Assembly: GCA_913777665.1 (NCBI GenBank)
Contig: CAJYTF010000022.1
Coordinates: forward strand, 16,048-80,047
Direction: 5' to 3'
From: an uncultured Myroides sp.
GTDB taxonomy: Bacteria; Bacteroidota; Bacteroidia; Flavobacteriales; Flavobacteriaceae
Length of the DNA stretch: 64,000 nt
Made by a program: the position numbers and the translations under genes. The stretch's first letter is position 1. Every line of letters starts with the position of its first letter. The notes beneath the pieces were generated by a model. That model saw only the letters and a list, made by a program, of their open reading frames with translations. It ran no database searches and was not told the DNA's origin. Of this stretch, positions 1 to 8,994 are shown in pieces.

Positions 1-90
1 ATTTTGTATGAATGCAGTATTATAATTGCTAAAGTAATTACAAAACGTAACGTACAAAAAGAGAAAAACGAAGCCTTAACAAAGAATTAA
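1..90 (+). CDS. tatC: C-terminal end of TatC (partial)
   Basis: This is an open frame entering from the left edge and ending at TAA 88-90. It encodes about 29 residues beginning ILYECSIIIAKVITKR. The hydrophobic LYE.SI.IAK pattern followed by a basic tail is typical of the end of TatC, the multi-spanning receptor of the twin-arginine translocase. The stop lies 3 nt before the lptB start, so the two genes are probably co-transcribed. Only the tail is visible, so the assignment rests on a short motif and on gene order. Confidence 0.6.
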   Translation: MLYECSIIIAKVITKRNVQKEKNEALTKN

Positions 91-93
91 GCA

Positions 94-834
94 ATGAAAT
101 TAAGAGCAGAGAATTTAATTAAAACATACAAAGGACGAAAAGTTGTAAAAGGCGTTTCGGTTGAAGTAAACCAAGGGGAAATTGTAGGTTTATTAGGACC
201 AAATGGTGCCGGAAAAACAACATCGTTCTACATGATTGTGGGTTTGGTAAAACCAAATTCGGGCAATATTTTTCTAGATAATTTAAATATTACCAATTAT
301 CCCATGTACAAACGTGCCCAAAACGGCATTGGTTACTTGGCTCAGGAAGCATCGGTTTTTAGAAAGTTAAGTATCGAAGACAATATACTTTCAGTTCTAC
401 AGCTTACAACGCTTTCTAAAAAAGAGCAAGAAGCTAAAATGGAATCATTGATTGATGAGTTCAGTTTGCAGCATATCCGTACCAATCGTGGTGATTTATT
501 ATCGGGTGGTGAACGCAGAAGAACAGAAATTGCTCGAGCTTTGGCAACCGATCCTAAATTTATTTTGTTAGATGAACCGTTTGCTGGTGTAGATCCTGTT
601 GCGGTTGAAGATATTCAGCGCATTGTGGCTCAGCTGAAAAATAAGAACATTGGTATTTTAATTACCGATCACAATGTTCAGGAAACTTTGGCAATTACAG
701 ACAAAACGTATTTAATGTTTGAAGGCGGCATTTTGAAGGCAGGAATTCCTGAGGATTTAGCTGAAGACGAAATGGTTAGAAAAGTATATTTAGGGCAAAA
801 TTTTGAATTACGAAAAAAGAAAATAGAATTTTAA
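94..834 (+). CDS. lptB: LptB, LPS export ABC transporter ATPase
   Basis: Cytoplasmic ATPase that powers LptFG to extract LPS from the inner membrane and push it along the Lpt bridge. The 246-residue length is normal for the family. Visible motifs are Walker A GPNGAGKTT (residues 35-43), the signature LSGGERRR near residue 137, and Walker B FILLDEPFAGVDP with the following H-loop region ITDHN. The FAGVDP sequence and the start MKLRAENLIKTY are characteristic of LptB rather than of a generic ABC ATPase. It follows the tatC tail by 3 nt. LptC and LptD homologues lie elsewhere in the window (12.2 kb and 56.5 kb), so the Lpt genes are scattered. Confidence 0.95.
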   Translation: MKLRAENLIKTYKGRKVVKGVSVEVNQGEIVGLLGPNGAGKTTSFYMIVGLVKPNSGNIFLDNLNITNYPMYKRAQNGIGYLAQEASVFRKLSIEDNILSVLQLTTLSKKEQEAKMESLIDEFSLQHIRTNRGDLLSGGERRRTEIARALATDPKFILLDEPFAGVDPVAVEDIQRIVAQLKNKNIGILITDHNVQETLAITDKTYLMFEGGILKAGIPEDLAEDEMVRKVYLGQNFELRKKKIEF

Positions 835-865
835 TATTAAATTTTCATTTAAAATTTAAAAACAA

Positions 866-873
866 TACTTTTG
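866..873 (+). promoter_or_regulatory. Putative -7 promoter element for the capsule operon
   Basis: TACTTTTG matches the Bacteroidota -7 consensus TAnnTTTG and lies 34 nt before the start of the FlaA1-like gene. No clear -33 TTG is visible, so this is inferred from one motif. Confidence 0.4.
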
Positions 874-906
874 CGGAGCTAAGGGGAATCTTATTTAAAA
901 ATTGTT

Positions 907-2835
907 ATGACTTTGTCAAAAAAAATACAGGAGAATTTTTCACATTTGAAAACAATTCAATATCTGCCTCGATGGATTATTTTTTCTATTGATATTGCTA
1001 TTGTAATTTTTTCTGCCGTAATAACACATCTTATTTTAAAAGGAATTGGTATTGACTATCAACCTATTATCCAAGCTCCTTTTGTATTCGCCCTTTTTCT
1101 TGGTACACATCTTTTTGCTTTTTGGTATTTTAAAACTTTTACCGGAATTGTTAGACACACTACCCTAAACGATGCAGCCAAACTTTTCTTTGTAGAAGCT
1201 TTGTGTTTTTTAGCTTTATATATAACCAATACAGTTGTAGATTTAATTTATGACGGCAGGTTATTTTTAAACACACAATTATTAATCAGTATTGCAATTA
1301 CTTACGGTTTACTGGTTATTTTTAGATTACTTGTAAAAGTATGTTTCGATTTTTTTTCAGAATATTCTAACGATAGTCAACAATACATAAAAGCAGTTAT
1401 TTATGGAAGCGACGAACGTGCCATTGCTATTGCAAATGCAATCACTGCCGAAGTTCCTAAAAAATATAAACTACAAGGATTTATAAATCCTAATGCAAAA
1501 AATTCATATAACCGAATTTTAAATATACCAATAATCGGAAAAACACGTAAGGTTTCGGTTTTAGTAAGATCGTTAGGTGCCAACAATTTAATTATAGCCG
1601 ATGAAAATCTTACAAAAGATGAAAAGATTGAGATTATTGAAGATTGTTTAAATTACAACATCAAAGTTTACAGTTTACCAAGATTAACAGACATCAACAA
1701 TCAGAAAAAGGTAGCTTCAAATATCCGAAAAATTAAAATTGAAGACCTTTTAGAGCGCAAACCAATCGTAATTAACAACAATCAGATATCTAATCAAATT
1801 AAAGATAAAGTTGTTTTGGTTTCGGGTGCAGCCGGATCAATCGGAAGCGAAATTGTATGGCAGGTTGCCGCTTTTAATCCAAAAAAACTAATTTTATTAG
1901 ATCAAGCCGAAACTCCATTACATCATATTTCTTTAGAAATTTCAAAATGCACTACCAATGCAGAAATCATCTGCATTATTGCCGATGTACGAAATTACGA
2001 TTCGTTAGAACGCGTTTTTAACGATTACAATCCGGATATTGTATATCATGCTGCCGCTTACAAACACGTACCTTTAATGGAAATGAATCCGCAACAGGCA
2101 ATTTTTACCAATGTTTTAGGTAGTAAATACATGGCAGATTTATCCTTAAAATACAAAGCAGACCGTTTTGTAATGGTTTCTACAGATAAAGCCGTGAACC
2201 CAAGTAATGTTATGGGTGCCAGTAAGCGTATTGCCGAAAAGTACGTTCAATCTTTGGCGCAGAAACTTAAAAAAGAGGACAATCACACAACAAAATATAT
2301 CACAACGCGTTTTGGAAATGTATTAGGATCTAACGGATCGGTAGTACCATTATTCACCAAGCAAATAGAGAACGGCGGACCAATAACCATTACGCATCCT
2401 GATATTATTCGATACTTTATGACAATCCCCGAAGCTTGTCAGTTAGTTTTAGAAGCAGGTTCAATGGGTAACGGAGGTGAAATTTATATTTTTGACATGG
2501 GTAAACCTGTTAAAATTATCGACCTTGCTACAAAAATGATTAAATTAGCCGGTTTGGAACCTAAAAAGGATATCGAAATTAAAGTTGTAGGTTTACGCCC
2601 AGGCGAGAAATTGTACGAAGAACTGTTAAATGACAGTGCTACAACATTACCTACACACCACGAAAAAATTATGATTGCCCAAGATATAAATGAAGATTAC
2701 GAATTTATTTCAAATCAAATTGAAGAATTAAAGCATTTATCAGCAGCATATTTAGTTTTAGATACCGTTGCAACAATGAAAAAAATTGTTCCCGAATTTA
2801 AAAGCTTAAATTCTACTTTTGAAAAACTAGATTAA
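907..2835 (+). CDS. FlaA1/WbpM-type UDP-sugar 4,6-dehydratase, membrane-bound
   Basis: Probably converts a UDP-HexNAc (UDP-GlcNAc in characterised relatives) to a 4-keto-6-deoxy sugar for capsule or glycan synthesis. About four N-terminal membrane segments (residues 20-145) precede a CoA-binding-like Rossmann domain. The catalytic SDR domain follows, with the NAD-binding motif SGAAGSIGSE near residue 305. The usual YxxxK is replaced by MGASK (about residue 438), the Met-for-Tyr change typical of FlaA1/PglF/WbpM dehydratases. Length 642 residues is normal for the long membrane-anchored form. It is followed by wza-like and wzc-like genes at 6 and 0 nt, so it is the first gene of a polysaccharide operon. 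The exact sugar product cannot be told from sequence. Confidence 0.88.
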   Translation: MTLSKKIQENFSHLKTIQYLPRWIIFSIDIAIVIFSAVITHLILKGIGIDYQPIIQAPFVFALFLGTHLFAFWYFKTFTGIVRHTTLNDAAKLFFVEALCFLALYITNTVVDLIYDGRLFLNTQLLISIAITYGLLVIFRLLVKVCFDFFSEYSNDSQQYIKAVIYGSDERAIAIANAITAEVPKKYKLQGFINPNAKNSYNRILNIPIIGKTRKVSVLVRSLGANNLIIADENLTKDEKIEIIEDCLNYNIKVYSLPRLTDINNQKKVASNIRKIKIEDLLERKPIVINNNQISNQIKDKVVLVSGAAGSIGSEIVWQVAAFNPKKLILLDQAETPLHHISLEISKCTTNAEIICIIADVRNYDSLERVFNDYNPDIVYHAAAYKHVPLMEMNPQQAIFTNVLGSKYMADLSLKYKADRFVMVSTDKAVNPSNVMGASKRIAEKYVQSLAQKLKKEDNHTTKYITTRFGNVLGSNGSVVPLFTKQIENGGPITITHPDIIRYFMTIPEACQLVLEAGSMGNGGEIYIFDMGKPVKIIDLATKMIKLAGLEPKKDIEIKVVGLRPGEKLYEELLNDSATTLPTHHEKIMIAQDINEDYEFISNQIEELKHLSAAYLVLDTVATMKKIVPEFKSLNSTFEKLD

Positions 2836-2841
2836 ATATTT

Positions 2842-3618
2842 ATGAAGAAGATAATTTTACCTATTGTAGTTGCCACTGTTTTGTTGACTTCCTGCGCATC
2901 AAGAGAAAAAATTGCCTATTATCAGGGAATTGACAATACAGAAATTGTTAACAAAAAGTTTGAAACAAAAATTAATCCAGACGATTTATTAATGATCATT
3001 GTTTCTGCACAAGATCCATTAGCAGTACAACCTTTTAACTTAACTACCAATTTAAGTGTTGATCCAATAAATCAAGCTGGTGGCGGACAAATGCAACAAC
3101 AATTGTATTTGGTTGATGATAAAGGTTATATTGATTTTCCTACTTTAGGAAAGATTGATGTTGGCAATAAAACAAAAGAGCAAATTGTTCAAGATTTACA
3201 AACAAAAATATCAAAGTACGTAAAAAACCCAATTGTTAATCTACGTATCATGAACTACAAAGTAACGGTTCAGGGCGAAGTTAAAATGCCGGGAACGCAC
3301 CGTGTTACATCAGAAAGAATTACGTTGTTAGAAGCAATTTCATTATCGGGCGATTTAACAACCTACGGTAAACGTGATAATATTTTAGTTTTGCGTGAAG
3401 AAAACGGAGAGATAAAATCACACCGTGTTGATTTAACCAAGGCTGATTTCATCAACTCTGATTTTTACTATTTAAAACAAAACGATGTGGTGTATGTAGA
3501 ACCAAATAAAGTAGCTGTTAATTCATCTGCAGTTGGTCCAAACATCTCAATTTATTTATCGGCAATATCTTTATTATTAACCACAGTAGCCATTATACTT
3601 ACAAATTCTAACAAATAA
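2842..3618 (+). CDS. Wza-like polysaccharide export lipoprotein
   Basis: Outer-membrane lipoprotein of the Wza/OPX family, which forms or gates the polysaccharide export channel. The signal peptide ends in lipobox LLTSC with Cys18. A PES (poly_export) domain follows (KINPDDLLMIIV), then one SLBB domain starting at VTVQGEVKMPG (near residue 135). The C-terminus carries a hydrophobic segment (about residues 232-253), as in many Bacteroidota homologues, where E. coli Wza has an amphipathic helix. The 258-residue length is short next to E. coli Wza (about 380) but usual in this phylum. The stop codon overlaps the wzc-like start by one base (TAATG), suggesting translational coupling. Confidence 0.9.
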   Translation: MKKIILPIVVATVLLTSCASREKIAYYQGIDNTEIVNKKFETKINPDDLLMIIVSAQDPLAVQPFNLTTNLSVDPINQAGGGQMQQQLYLVDDKGYIDFPTLGKIDVGNKTKEQIVQDLQTKISKYVKNPIVNLRIMNYKVTVQGEVKMPGTHRVTSERITLLEAISLSGDLTTYGKRDNILVLREENGEIKSHRVDLTKADFINSDFYYLKQNDVVYVEPNKVAVNSSAVGPNISIYLSAISLLLTTVAIILTNSNK

Positions 3619-5936
3619 TGACTGAAGAAAAAGACAACGTTATAAACTTAAAAGAAGAATTATTTAAGTATTTAGCACATTGGAGGTGGTTTGTTTTAAG
3701 TGTTTTTGTTTCGCTTATTTTAGCTTTTTTATACCTAAAATTTACTCCGAAAAGCTACAGTGTTACTACAAAAATTTTAATTAAAGACGAAAAAAGCAAC
3801 GATTTAGCAAACCAATTAAGTGCATTTTCAGAAATGAGCATGCTTGGTAATTCTAAAAACAATATTGAAAACGAAGTTGAAATTCTTAAATCTAGAACAT
3901 TAATCTACAACACGTTAGATTCTTTAAACTTAAACATTCAATATTTAGATACTTCTGAGGTTATAGAAAAAGATTTGTATAAAAAATCTCCTGTTCAAAT
4001 TATTTGGAACAACGAGCAACTTGCAAAAACAGTAACTATTGAATTACACAATATTACGGCTAATGCTTTCGATGTTTCTGTAAACGATACTAAAATAGGA
4101 AACACTACTTTTGGTAAAAGCATAAACAGTGAATACGGATCTTTTATTGTTAATAAAACTGGTGCGTTTAACAAAGTTACCGAACTTAAAATTAATGTTT
4201 TCCCAAAATTACAACACGCCGAAAGTTACCGCAATATTCTAAGTGTAGCACCGGCAAGCAAAACATCAAGCGTTATTGATGTTTCGATTATTGATAAAAC
4301 TCCCGAAAAAGCTGCCGATTTCTTAAACACGCTGGTTTATAATTATAATTTAGGTGGAATAAAAGACAAACGTTTTATTTCAGAAAACACTTCTGATTTT
4401 ATTTCTGACCGATTAACTTTAATTGGTACAGAATTAGGTGATGTAGAATCACAGGTTGAAGGTTATAAAAACGCTAATAATTTATCAGATATTGAAACTG
4501 AAGTTAAATTATATTTAGATAATTTATCAACATTTGAAAAATCGGTTTTAGAAAATGAAACAAAGATTAATGTTGTTAACGATTTAATTCGCCATATCAG
4601 CAGAACAAAATATGATGACTTGGTTCCTGGAGGATTATTAACTGATGATGCAGGTTCAGAAAGCTTCATTCAGGAAATCAATCAATTAATTTTGGAAAAA
4701 CAAAAGTTAGCTGTTAGCGCAACTACAGAAAACACCAATTACATTCGTTTAGAAGAGCAAATTCGTGCTTTAAAATCAAATTTGCAAGCAAGTTTAAGAA
4801 GAAATTTAAGCTCTTTACAAATCGTAAAAAATGATTACAAGCGTCAAGAAAACGAAATGCAGTCAAAACTTTCTCAAGTTCCTCGTCAAGAAAAAGAATT
4901 TAGAATCATTGATCGTCAGCAAAAAGTAAAAGAAGCTTTATACTTGTTTTTACTTCAAAAACGTGAAGAAACCAATATTACGCTTGCTGCAACTGATATG
5001 AATGCAAAAGTGATTGATAAAGCCATTGCTACAGACAAGCCGGTTGCTCCAAAAACAATGATTATTTTATTGGCGGCTTTAGTTTTAGGAGCTATAATTC
5101 CTTTCATTGTAATTTACATCACCAACCTATTAGATACCAAGATTAAAAACAGATTTGATGTTACCGATAATTCAGATATTCCATTTTTGGGCGATATTCC
5201 TACGTCTGAATCAAGCGGTGAATTAATGGAAATAGGCAGCAGGTCAAGTGCAGCCGAAGCGGTGCGTATTGTTAGAACAAATTTAGATTTTATATTATCA
5301 GACAAAGCAGAAGATGAATGTAAGGTAATCTTTTTAACATCAACCATTTCTGGTGAAGGCAAAACCTTTGTATCGGCAAACTTAGCTGCAACATTCTCTC
5401 TTTCGGGTAAAAAAGTCTTATTGATAGGTTTAGATTTACGTAATCCAAAATTATATGAGTATGTAAAAGTAAATCCTTTAGGAATTTCAAACTATATAAC
5501 ATCAAACAATAAATCTTTGAATGATTATATTTCTCCTGTTGAAGGTTATGAAAACTTTGATGTGTTGTCATCAGGGTCGATCCCTCCTAACCCAACAGAG
5601 ATTTTAATGAACAAAAAAATCAAAGAAGTTTTTGACACCTTAAAAACCCAATACGATTATATTATTGTTGATACGGCTCCGGTAAGTTTAGTTACTGATA
5701 CTTTATTAATAAGTAAATATGCAGATGCTACAATTTATGTGGTTAGAGCTAATAAGATTGATAAAGAAATGTTACGAATTCCTAATGAGTTATACAGAGA
5801 TAAAAAACTGAACAAACTTTCACTGGTTTTAAATGATTCTGACGTCACAAAAGGTTATGGCTATGGCTATGGCTATGGTTACGGAGCAAAGGTTGAGCAA
5901 AAACCACTTTGGAAAAGAATATTTGGTATTAAATAA
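3618..5936 (+). CDS. Wzc-like polysaccharide co-polymerase and BY-type tyrosine kinase
   Basis: Inner-membrane regulator of polysaccharide chain length and export, combining a Wzz domain with a cytoplasmic tyrosine kinase. Membrane segments lie at about residues 25-43 and 477-500. The periplasmic part between them contains long predicted coiled coil. The kinase has Walker A SGEGKT (near 578), a Walker A'-like LLIGLDLRNP (near 605; the first Asp of the classical DxD is Gly) and Walker B YIIVDTAPVS (near 678). The protein ends in a Tyr-Gly repeat KGYGYGYGYGYGAK followed by about 14 residues. Wzc proteins autophosphorylate on a C-terminal tyrosine cluster, and this repeat is the obvious candidate. 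The probable cognate phosphatase converges from the other strand across a shared terminator. Confidence 0.92.
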   Translation: MTEEKDNVINLKEELFKYLAHWRWFVLSVFVSLILAFLYLKFTPKSYSVTTKILIKDEKSNDLANQLSAFSEMSMLGNSKNNIENEVEILKSRTLIYNTLDSLNLNIQYLDTSEVIEKDLYKKSPVQIIWNNEQLAKTVTIELHNITANAFDVSVNDTKIGNTTFGKSINSEYGSFIVNKTGAFNKVTELKINVFPKLQHAESYRNILSVAPASKTSSVIDVSIIDKTPEKAADFLNTLVYNYNLGGIKDKRFISENTSDFISDRLTLIGTELGDVESQVEGYKNANNLSDIETEVKLYLDNLSTFEKSVLENETKINVVNDLIRHISRTKYDDLVPGGLLTDDAGSESFIQEINQLILEKQKLAVSATTENTNYIRLEEQIRALKSNLQASLRRNLSSLQIVKNDYKRQENEMQSKLSQVPRQEKEFRIIDRQQKVKEALYLFLLQKREETNITLAATDMNAKVIDKAIATDKPVAPKTMIILLAALVLGAIIPFIVIYITNLLDTKIKNRFDVTDNSDIPFLGDIPTSESSGELMEIGSRSSAAEAVRIVRTNLDFILSDKAEDECKVIFLTSTISGEGKTFVSANLAATFSLSGKKVLLIGLDLRNPKLYEYVKVNPLGISNYITSNNKSLNDYISPVEGYENFDVLSSGSIPPNPTEILMNKKIKEVFDTLKTQYDYIIVDTAPVSLVTDTLLISKYADATIYVVRANKIDKEMLRIPNELYRDKKLNKLSLVLNDSDVTKGYGYGYGYGYGAKVEQKPLWKRIFGIK
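5853..5884 (+). repeat. Hexanucleotide repeat encoding the YG tail of the Wzc-like kinase
   Basis: Five consecutive near-copies of GGYTAY code for five Gly-Tyr pairs; the three central copies are GGCTAT. Gain or loss of a unit would stay in frame, so the number of phosphorylatable tyrosines could vary between strains. That consequence is inferred. Confidence 0.75.
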
Positions 5937-5939
5937 AAA

Positions 5940-5964
5940 ATGAGCTTTAAAGCTCATTTTTTTT
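5940..5964. terminator. Bidirectional terminator between the kinase and phosphatase genes
   Basis: A perfect palindrome ATGAGCTTTAAAGCTCAT is flanked by A6 on the left and a T-run on the right, so it can stop transcription in both directions between two convergent genes. Confidence 0.85.
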
Positions 5965-5965
5965 A

Positions 5966-6694
5966 TTATCTAAAGAATTCATTTTTATTCAAAACACTTT
6001 CAAACGCATCAATATTTTTTAATCTAATCTCGCTGCTAAAAGCGCTAATGTGTTTTTGATGATGCACATCGCTTCCTGCAAAATCGTACATATTTTCTTT
6101 TAAAAGATAATCTGCAACCGTTGTAATTCCTGCTCCGTAATAACCTGTGCTACTTAACATATTTATTTGAAACAAACAACCAGCACTCTTTAATTTTTTG
6201 AAACTATCGTAATCATTTTTGTAGAAATTATATCGTTCAGGATGCGCCAATATAGGCTGATATCCCTGCGAATTCAATTCCATAATAATTTCATACAACT
6301 GAATAGGCGGATTGATGTAAGACATTTCTATCAACACATAATTATCTTTTACAGTCAATAATTTTTCGTTTTCTAATCGCTTTAAAAATGAATCGTCAAT
6401 TAAATATTCCGATGCCACTCGAAGTTCAGCTTCAGACATATTTAATTCTGCTTTAACTTTTTCGTATTGATCTAAAATCTGGTCTTTTGTGTTTTCCCAA
6501 ACTAATGGCGTAGTATGAGGAGTTGTAATAAACTGCGAAAAACCAAACGATTTTAAATCAGTAATTAAATTTTGAGTATCTTGTAATGACTTTGCTCCGT
6601 CATCTAATCCGTACAAAAGATGCGAATGCATATCAACAAAGTTCTGTGGTATAATTTCTCTAAGAGTTTTCTTCTTTTTAAAAAAACTAAACAT
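5966..6694 (-). CDS. CpsB/YwqE-type PHP tyrosine-protein phosphatase
   Basis: Metal-dependent phosphatase of the PHP fold that dephosphorylates BY-kinases controlling capsule synthesis. The metal-binding motifs are FVDMHSHLLYGLDDG near the N-terminus, a central HPERY, and AGSDVHH near the C-terminus. The 242-residue length is typical. It is the last gene of a minus-strand run (PorV2, DUF4105, this gene) with a 10-nt gap upstream. It converges on the Wzc-like kinase, whose Tyr-Gly tail is its likely substrate. The start is the ATG at 6692-6694. Confidence 0.9.
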   Translation of the reverse strand: MFSFFKKKKTLREIIPQNFVDMHSHLLYGLDDGAKSLQDTQNLITDLKSFGFSQFITTPHTTPLVWENTKDQILDQYEKVKAELNMSEAELRVASEYLIDDSFLKRLENEKLLTVKDNYVLIEMSYINPPIQLYEIIMELNSQGYQPILAHPERYNFYKNDYDSFKKLKSAGCLFQINMLSSTGYYGAGITTVADYLLKENMYDFAGSDVHHQKHISAFSSEIRLKNIDAFESVLNKNEFFR

Positions 6695-6704
6695 GTGTTA
6701 TTTT

Positions 6705-7817
6705 TTAAGGTTTTGCAAATTTACACGCATTATTTCGCAAAAACAATACCATTATATAACCCAAATTTAATACTATTAATGGTGCGGCAACCAACATTAA
6801 TTCTAACCCCATAAATACCAAACTTATAGCAGTTAAAAAAGTTGCAAAAAATATTATTTTTTTATTTTTTAATACTAATCCAACAAAGAATAAAGGATTA
6901 AAAAAGAGTATTAAAGCGTTAAACTGTAGTTCGGAATGATTACTATATACACTAACTGCGACTAAAAACAAACTAAAAAAGGCAGTTAAAAAAAAGTATA
7001 CCCATCTGCATTTTTTATTAAAGATGCCAATTAATATAATAGCTACAATAATCCATAAAGTATAAATGGAGTTTAATGAAATTTTAGCATTGGTATCATC
7101 TACTTTATTTATGCTTTTTTCTGATTTTAGAATGTTTTTATCAAACGATATTCCGTTCTTTAATTTAACGGGTAAAAACATTAGATCTGCCTGCTTGTTG
7201 GTTGAATATCCAAACAGAAGATTGATTCCCAATTTTTCGAAATAATGCTGATCTAACCCTTCATTCAAAATATATCGGTATGAATGATTATTTGATGAAA
7301 AATCGGCACTTAATGGTTTTTCAATCGATTTATTAATCACATCAACAACCTTTGTAGTACAATTGTTCCTGATAAATCCATAGGTGTAATATCGATCATT
7401 TCCTTTTAATTGTCGATTAATTTCTGTCCATATTTTTGATTTTTCAGTAGATGATAAATTCAAAACCTGTTCAACCACTTCCCTATTTTCAACCGTGTAA
7501 TTGTATAAAAAATCGTCAAACGAATCTACATCTAAATAATAAAGTAAGTTGCCTTTTACAAACTTTGCCAAAAAATTAGGCGTTCTAAAATCGAACATTC
7601 CCCAATTGTAAACCACATCTAAATTTTGATCAATATCTTTAATTCGCAACGCTGTATGACCAAAAAGCGTGTGCATTTCATTAGCAGTTCCGCAGGTTAA
7701 CACGCTAATTTCGGCTTTTTCTGATAAGGTTTCGGGTTGTGCTGCTGCAGTTATAAAAGAAAAACAACAAATCAATAATACGATTTGCTGTTTAAATTTT
7801 GATACTAAATTATTCAT
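6705..7817 (-). CDS. DUF4105 (Lnb-like) membrane protein
   Basis: The protein has an N-terminal signal sequence (to about residue 26), then a periplasmic DUF4105 domain, then about four C-terminal membrane helices (about residues 245-362). The domain contains TLFGHTALRI (near residue 50) and NNCTT (near 155), giving a His and a Cys that fit the NlpC/P60-like fold proposed for this family. The substrate is not known. The gene overlaps the end of porV2 by 8 nt and lies 10 nt before the phosphatase gene, so the three form one operon. The domain call is fairly secure but the function is not. Confidence 0.82.
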   Translation of the reverse strand: MNNLVSKFKQQIVLLICCFSFITAAAQPETLSEKAEISVLTCGTANEMHTLFGHTALRIKDIDQNLDVVYNWGMFDFRTPNFLAKFVKGNLLYYLDVDSFDDFLYNYTVENREVVEQVLNLSSTEKSKIWTEINRQLKGNDRYYTYGFIRNNCTTKVVDVINKSIEKPLSADFSSNNHSYRYILNEGLDQHYFEKLGINLLFGYSTNKQADLMFLPVKLKNGISFDKNILKSEKSINKVDDTNAKISLNSIYTLWIIVAIILIGIFNKKCRWVYFFLTAFFSLFLVAVSVYSNHSELQFNALILFFNPLFFVGLVLKNKKIIFFATFLTAISLVFMGLELMLVAAPLIVLNLGYIMVLFLRNNACKFAKP

Positions 7818-8892
7818 TTGATTTTGTAAAAATTCCTAAATCTAATTTCAGTGAAAAGATGTTTGAGTAAAGCGATGCACTTTGATCGCCAATATCGGTT
7901 AAGGCATAATCTACCTGAATTCCTTTATACTTAAATCCTAAACCAACGTTGGGTTGAAAGGTAACTTTTTCGGAATTATCGATTTGCATTTCATTCTGAA
8001 AATTCCCCACACCGGCACGTACAAAAACCATTCTATCGTATCCAAACTCAAAACCAACCGATGGCTGAATACTGAAAGATGATGTTGAAATCACAGCATT
8101 TGTTTGATAAAATTCGGTATGAAGAACAGCAGCGGTGGTTAAATTGAATTTTTCGGTTAATGCGAAATCTCTTGCAACACCCAATTGTAGTTTCGGTAAC
8201 GTAAGTTCGGTAGTTTCCGGCAACGTTTGATTTTGACCTTCAACTGCACCTCGTATCTTTTCAAATTCTGCTTCGTTAATATTCCAAACATTATAAGTTG
8301 TAGTAATATCGCGCGCCATTAAACCAAATTTCCAGTTTTCGGTATGATATTGCAAACCAACATCCAACCCAAAACCCCACGATTTTGCAAAATCGCCAAT
8401 TACCCTGCGAACAACTTTTGCATTTGCACCCAACGATAACCCTTCTACAGATAATTTTCGAGCATACGATATATTAAAAGCATAATCGGCAGCAGAGAAT
8501 AACGAAATTCTGTTATAATCAATGTTTCCGTTTTGATCGATCAATTCGGTGGTATTCATGATATCATCTACACCAAAACGAATTGCAGAAATTGCCAGCG
8601 CACTTTTATCATCAATAGGCATTGCAAAAGCAGCATAATCGTACTGTGCAATGTTTGCAAAGTAGCTTGCGTGCATTAAACTGATCTGTTTATCTTGCAA
8701 ATGGATCAATCCTGCCGGGTTCCAATACCCCGAATTAACATCACCTGTTTGTGCAATTACACTGCTTGCCATACCAAATGATGCGGCATCTACCCCAATA
8801 TTTAAAAACTCGTTAGAATATTTCCTTGCAGTTTGCGCCTGCATTAAAGCCGTACCAAAAAGTAAAGGCAATAGTAAAAAACGTTTTTTCAC
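7810..8892 (-). CDS. PorV2-like outer-membrane protein (PorV/PorQ family)
   Basis: A 360-residue protein with a cleavable signal peptide ending in AQTARKYS. The following NEFLNIGVDAASFGMA and SGYWNPAGL motifs mark the FadL-like PorV/PorQ barrels of Bacteroidota. PorV is the shuttle or attachment component of type IX secretion. In Flavobacteriia this second paralogue is usually called PorV2 and its role is less clear. The C-terminus is beta-rich and ends in a short charged tail. It is the first gene of the operon with DUF4105 and the PHP phosphatase, and it is divergent from pssA. The two T9SS cargo genes at 39-42 kb show that the pathway is used here. Confidence 0.82.
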   Translation of the reverse strand: MKKRFLLLPLLFGTALMQAQTARKYSNEFLNIGVDAASFGMASSVIAQTGDVNSGYWNPAGLIHLQDKQISLMHASYFANIAQYDYAAFAMPIDDKSALAISAIRFGVDDIMNTTELIDQNGNIDYNRISLFSAADYAFNISYARKLSVEGLSLGANAKVVRRVIGDFAKSWGFGLDVGLQYHTENWKFGLMARDITTTYNVWNINEAEFEKIRGAVEGQNQTLPETTELTLPKLQLGVARDFALTEKFNLTTAAVLHTEFYQTNAVISTSSFSIQPSVGFEFGYDRMVFVRAGVGNFQNEMQIDNSEKVTFQPNVGLGFKYKGIQVDYALTDIGDQSASLYSNIFSLKLDLGIFTKSNE

Positions 8893-8961
8893 GTAGATAA
8901 TTTTTACAAATATTACAAAAATTTACAATATATAAACTCAAAATACTTACAACTTATTGTT

Positions 8962-8969
8962 TACTTTTG
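8962..8969 (+). promoter_or_regulatory. Putative -7 promoter element for pssA
   Basis: TACTTTTG matches TAnnTTTG and lies 25 nt before the pssA ATG at 8995. This position supports starting at 8995. Confidence 0.4.
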
Positions 8970-8994
8970 TTTTTATAATAAAATTATACAATTG

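Noticed and set aside
5290-5571. 93-residue minus-strand ORF
   Set aside because: Antisense to the kinase domain of the Wzc-like gene, with no family motif and no upstream promoter.
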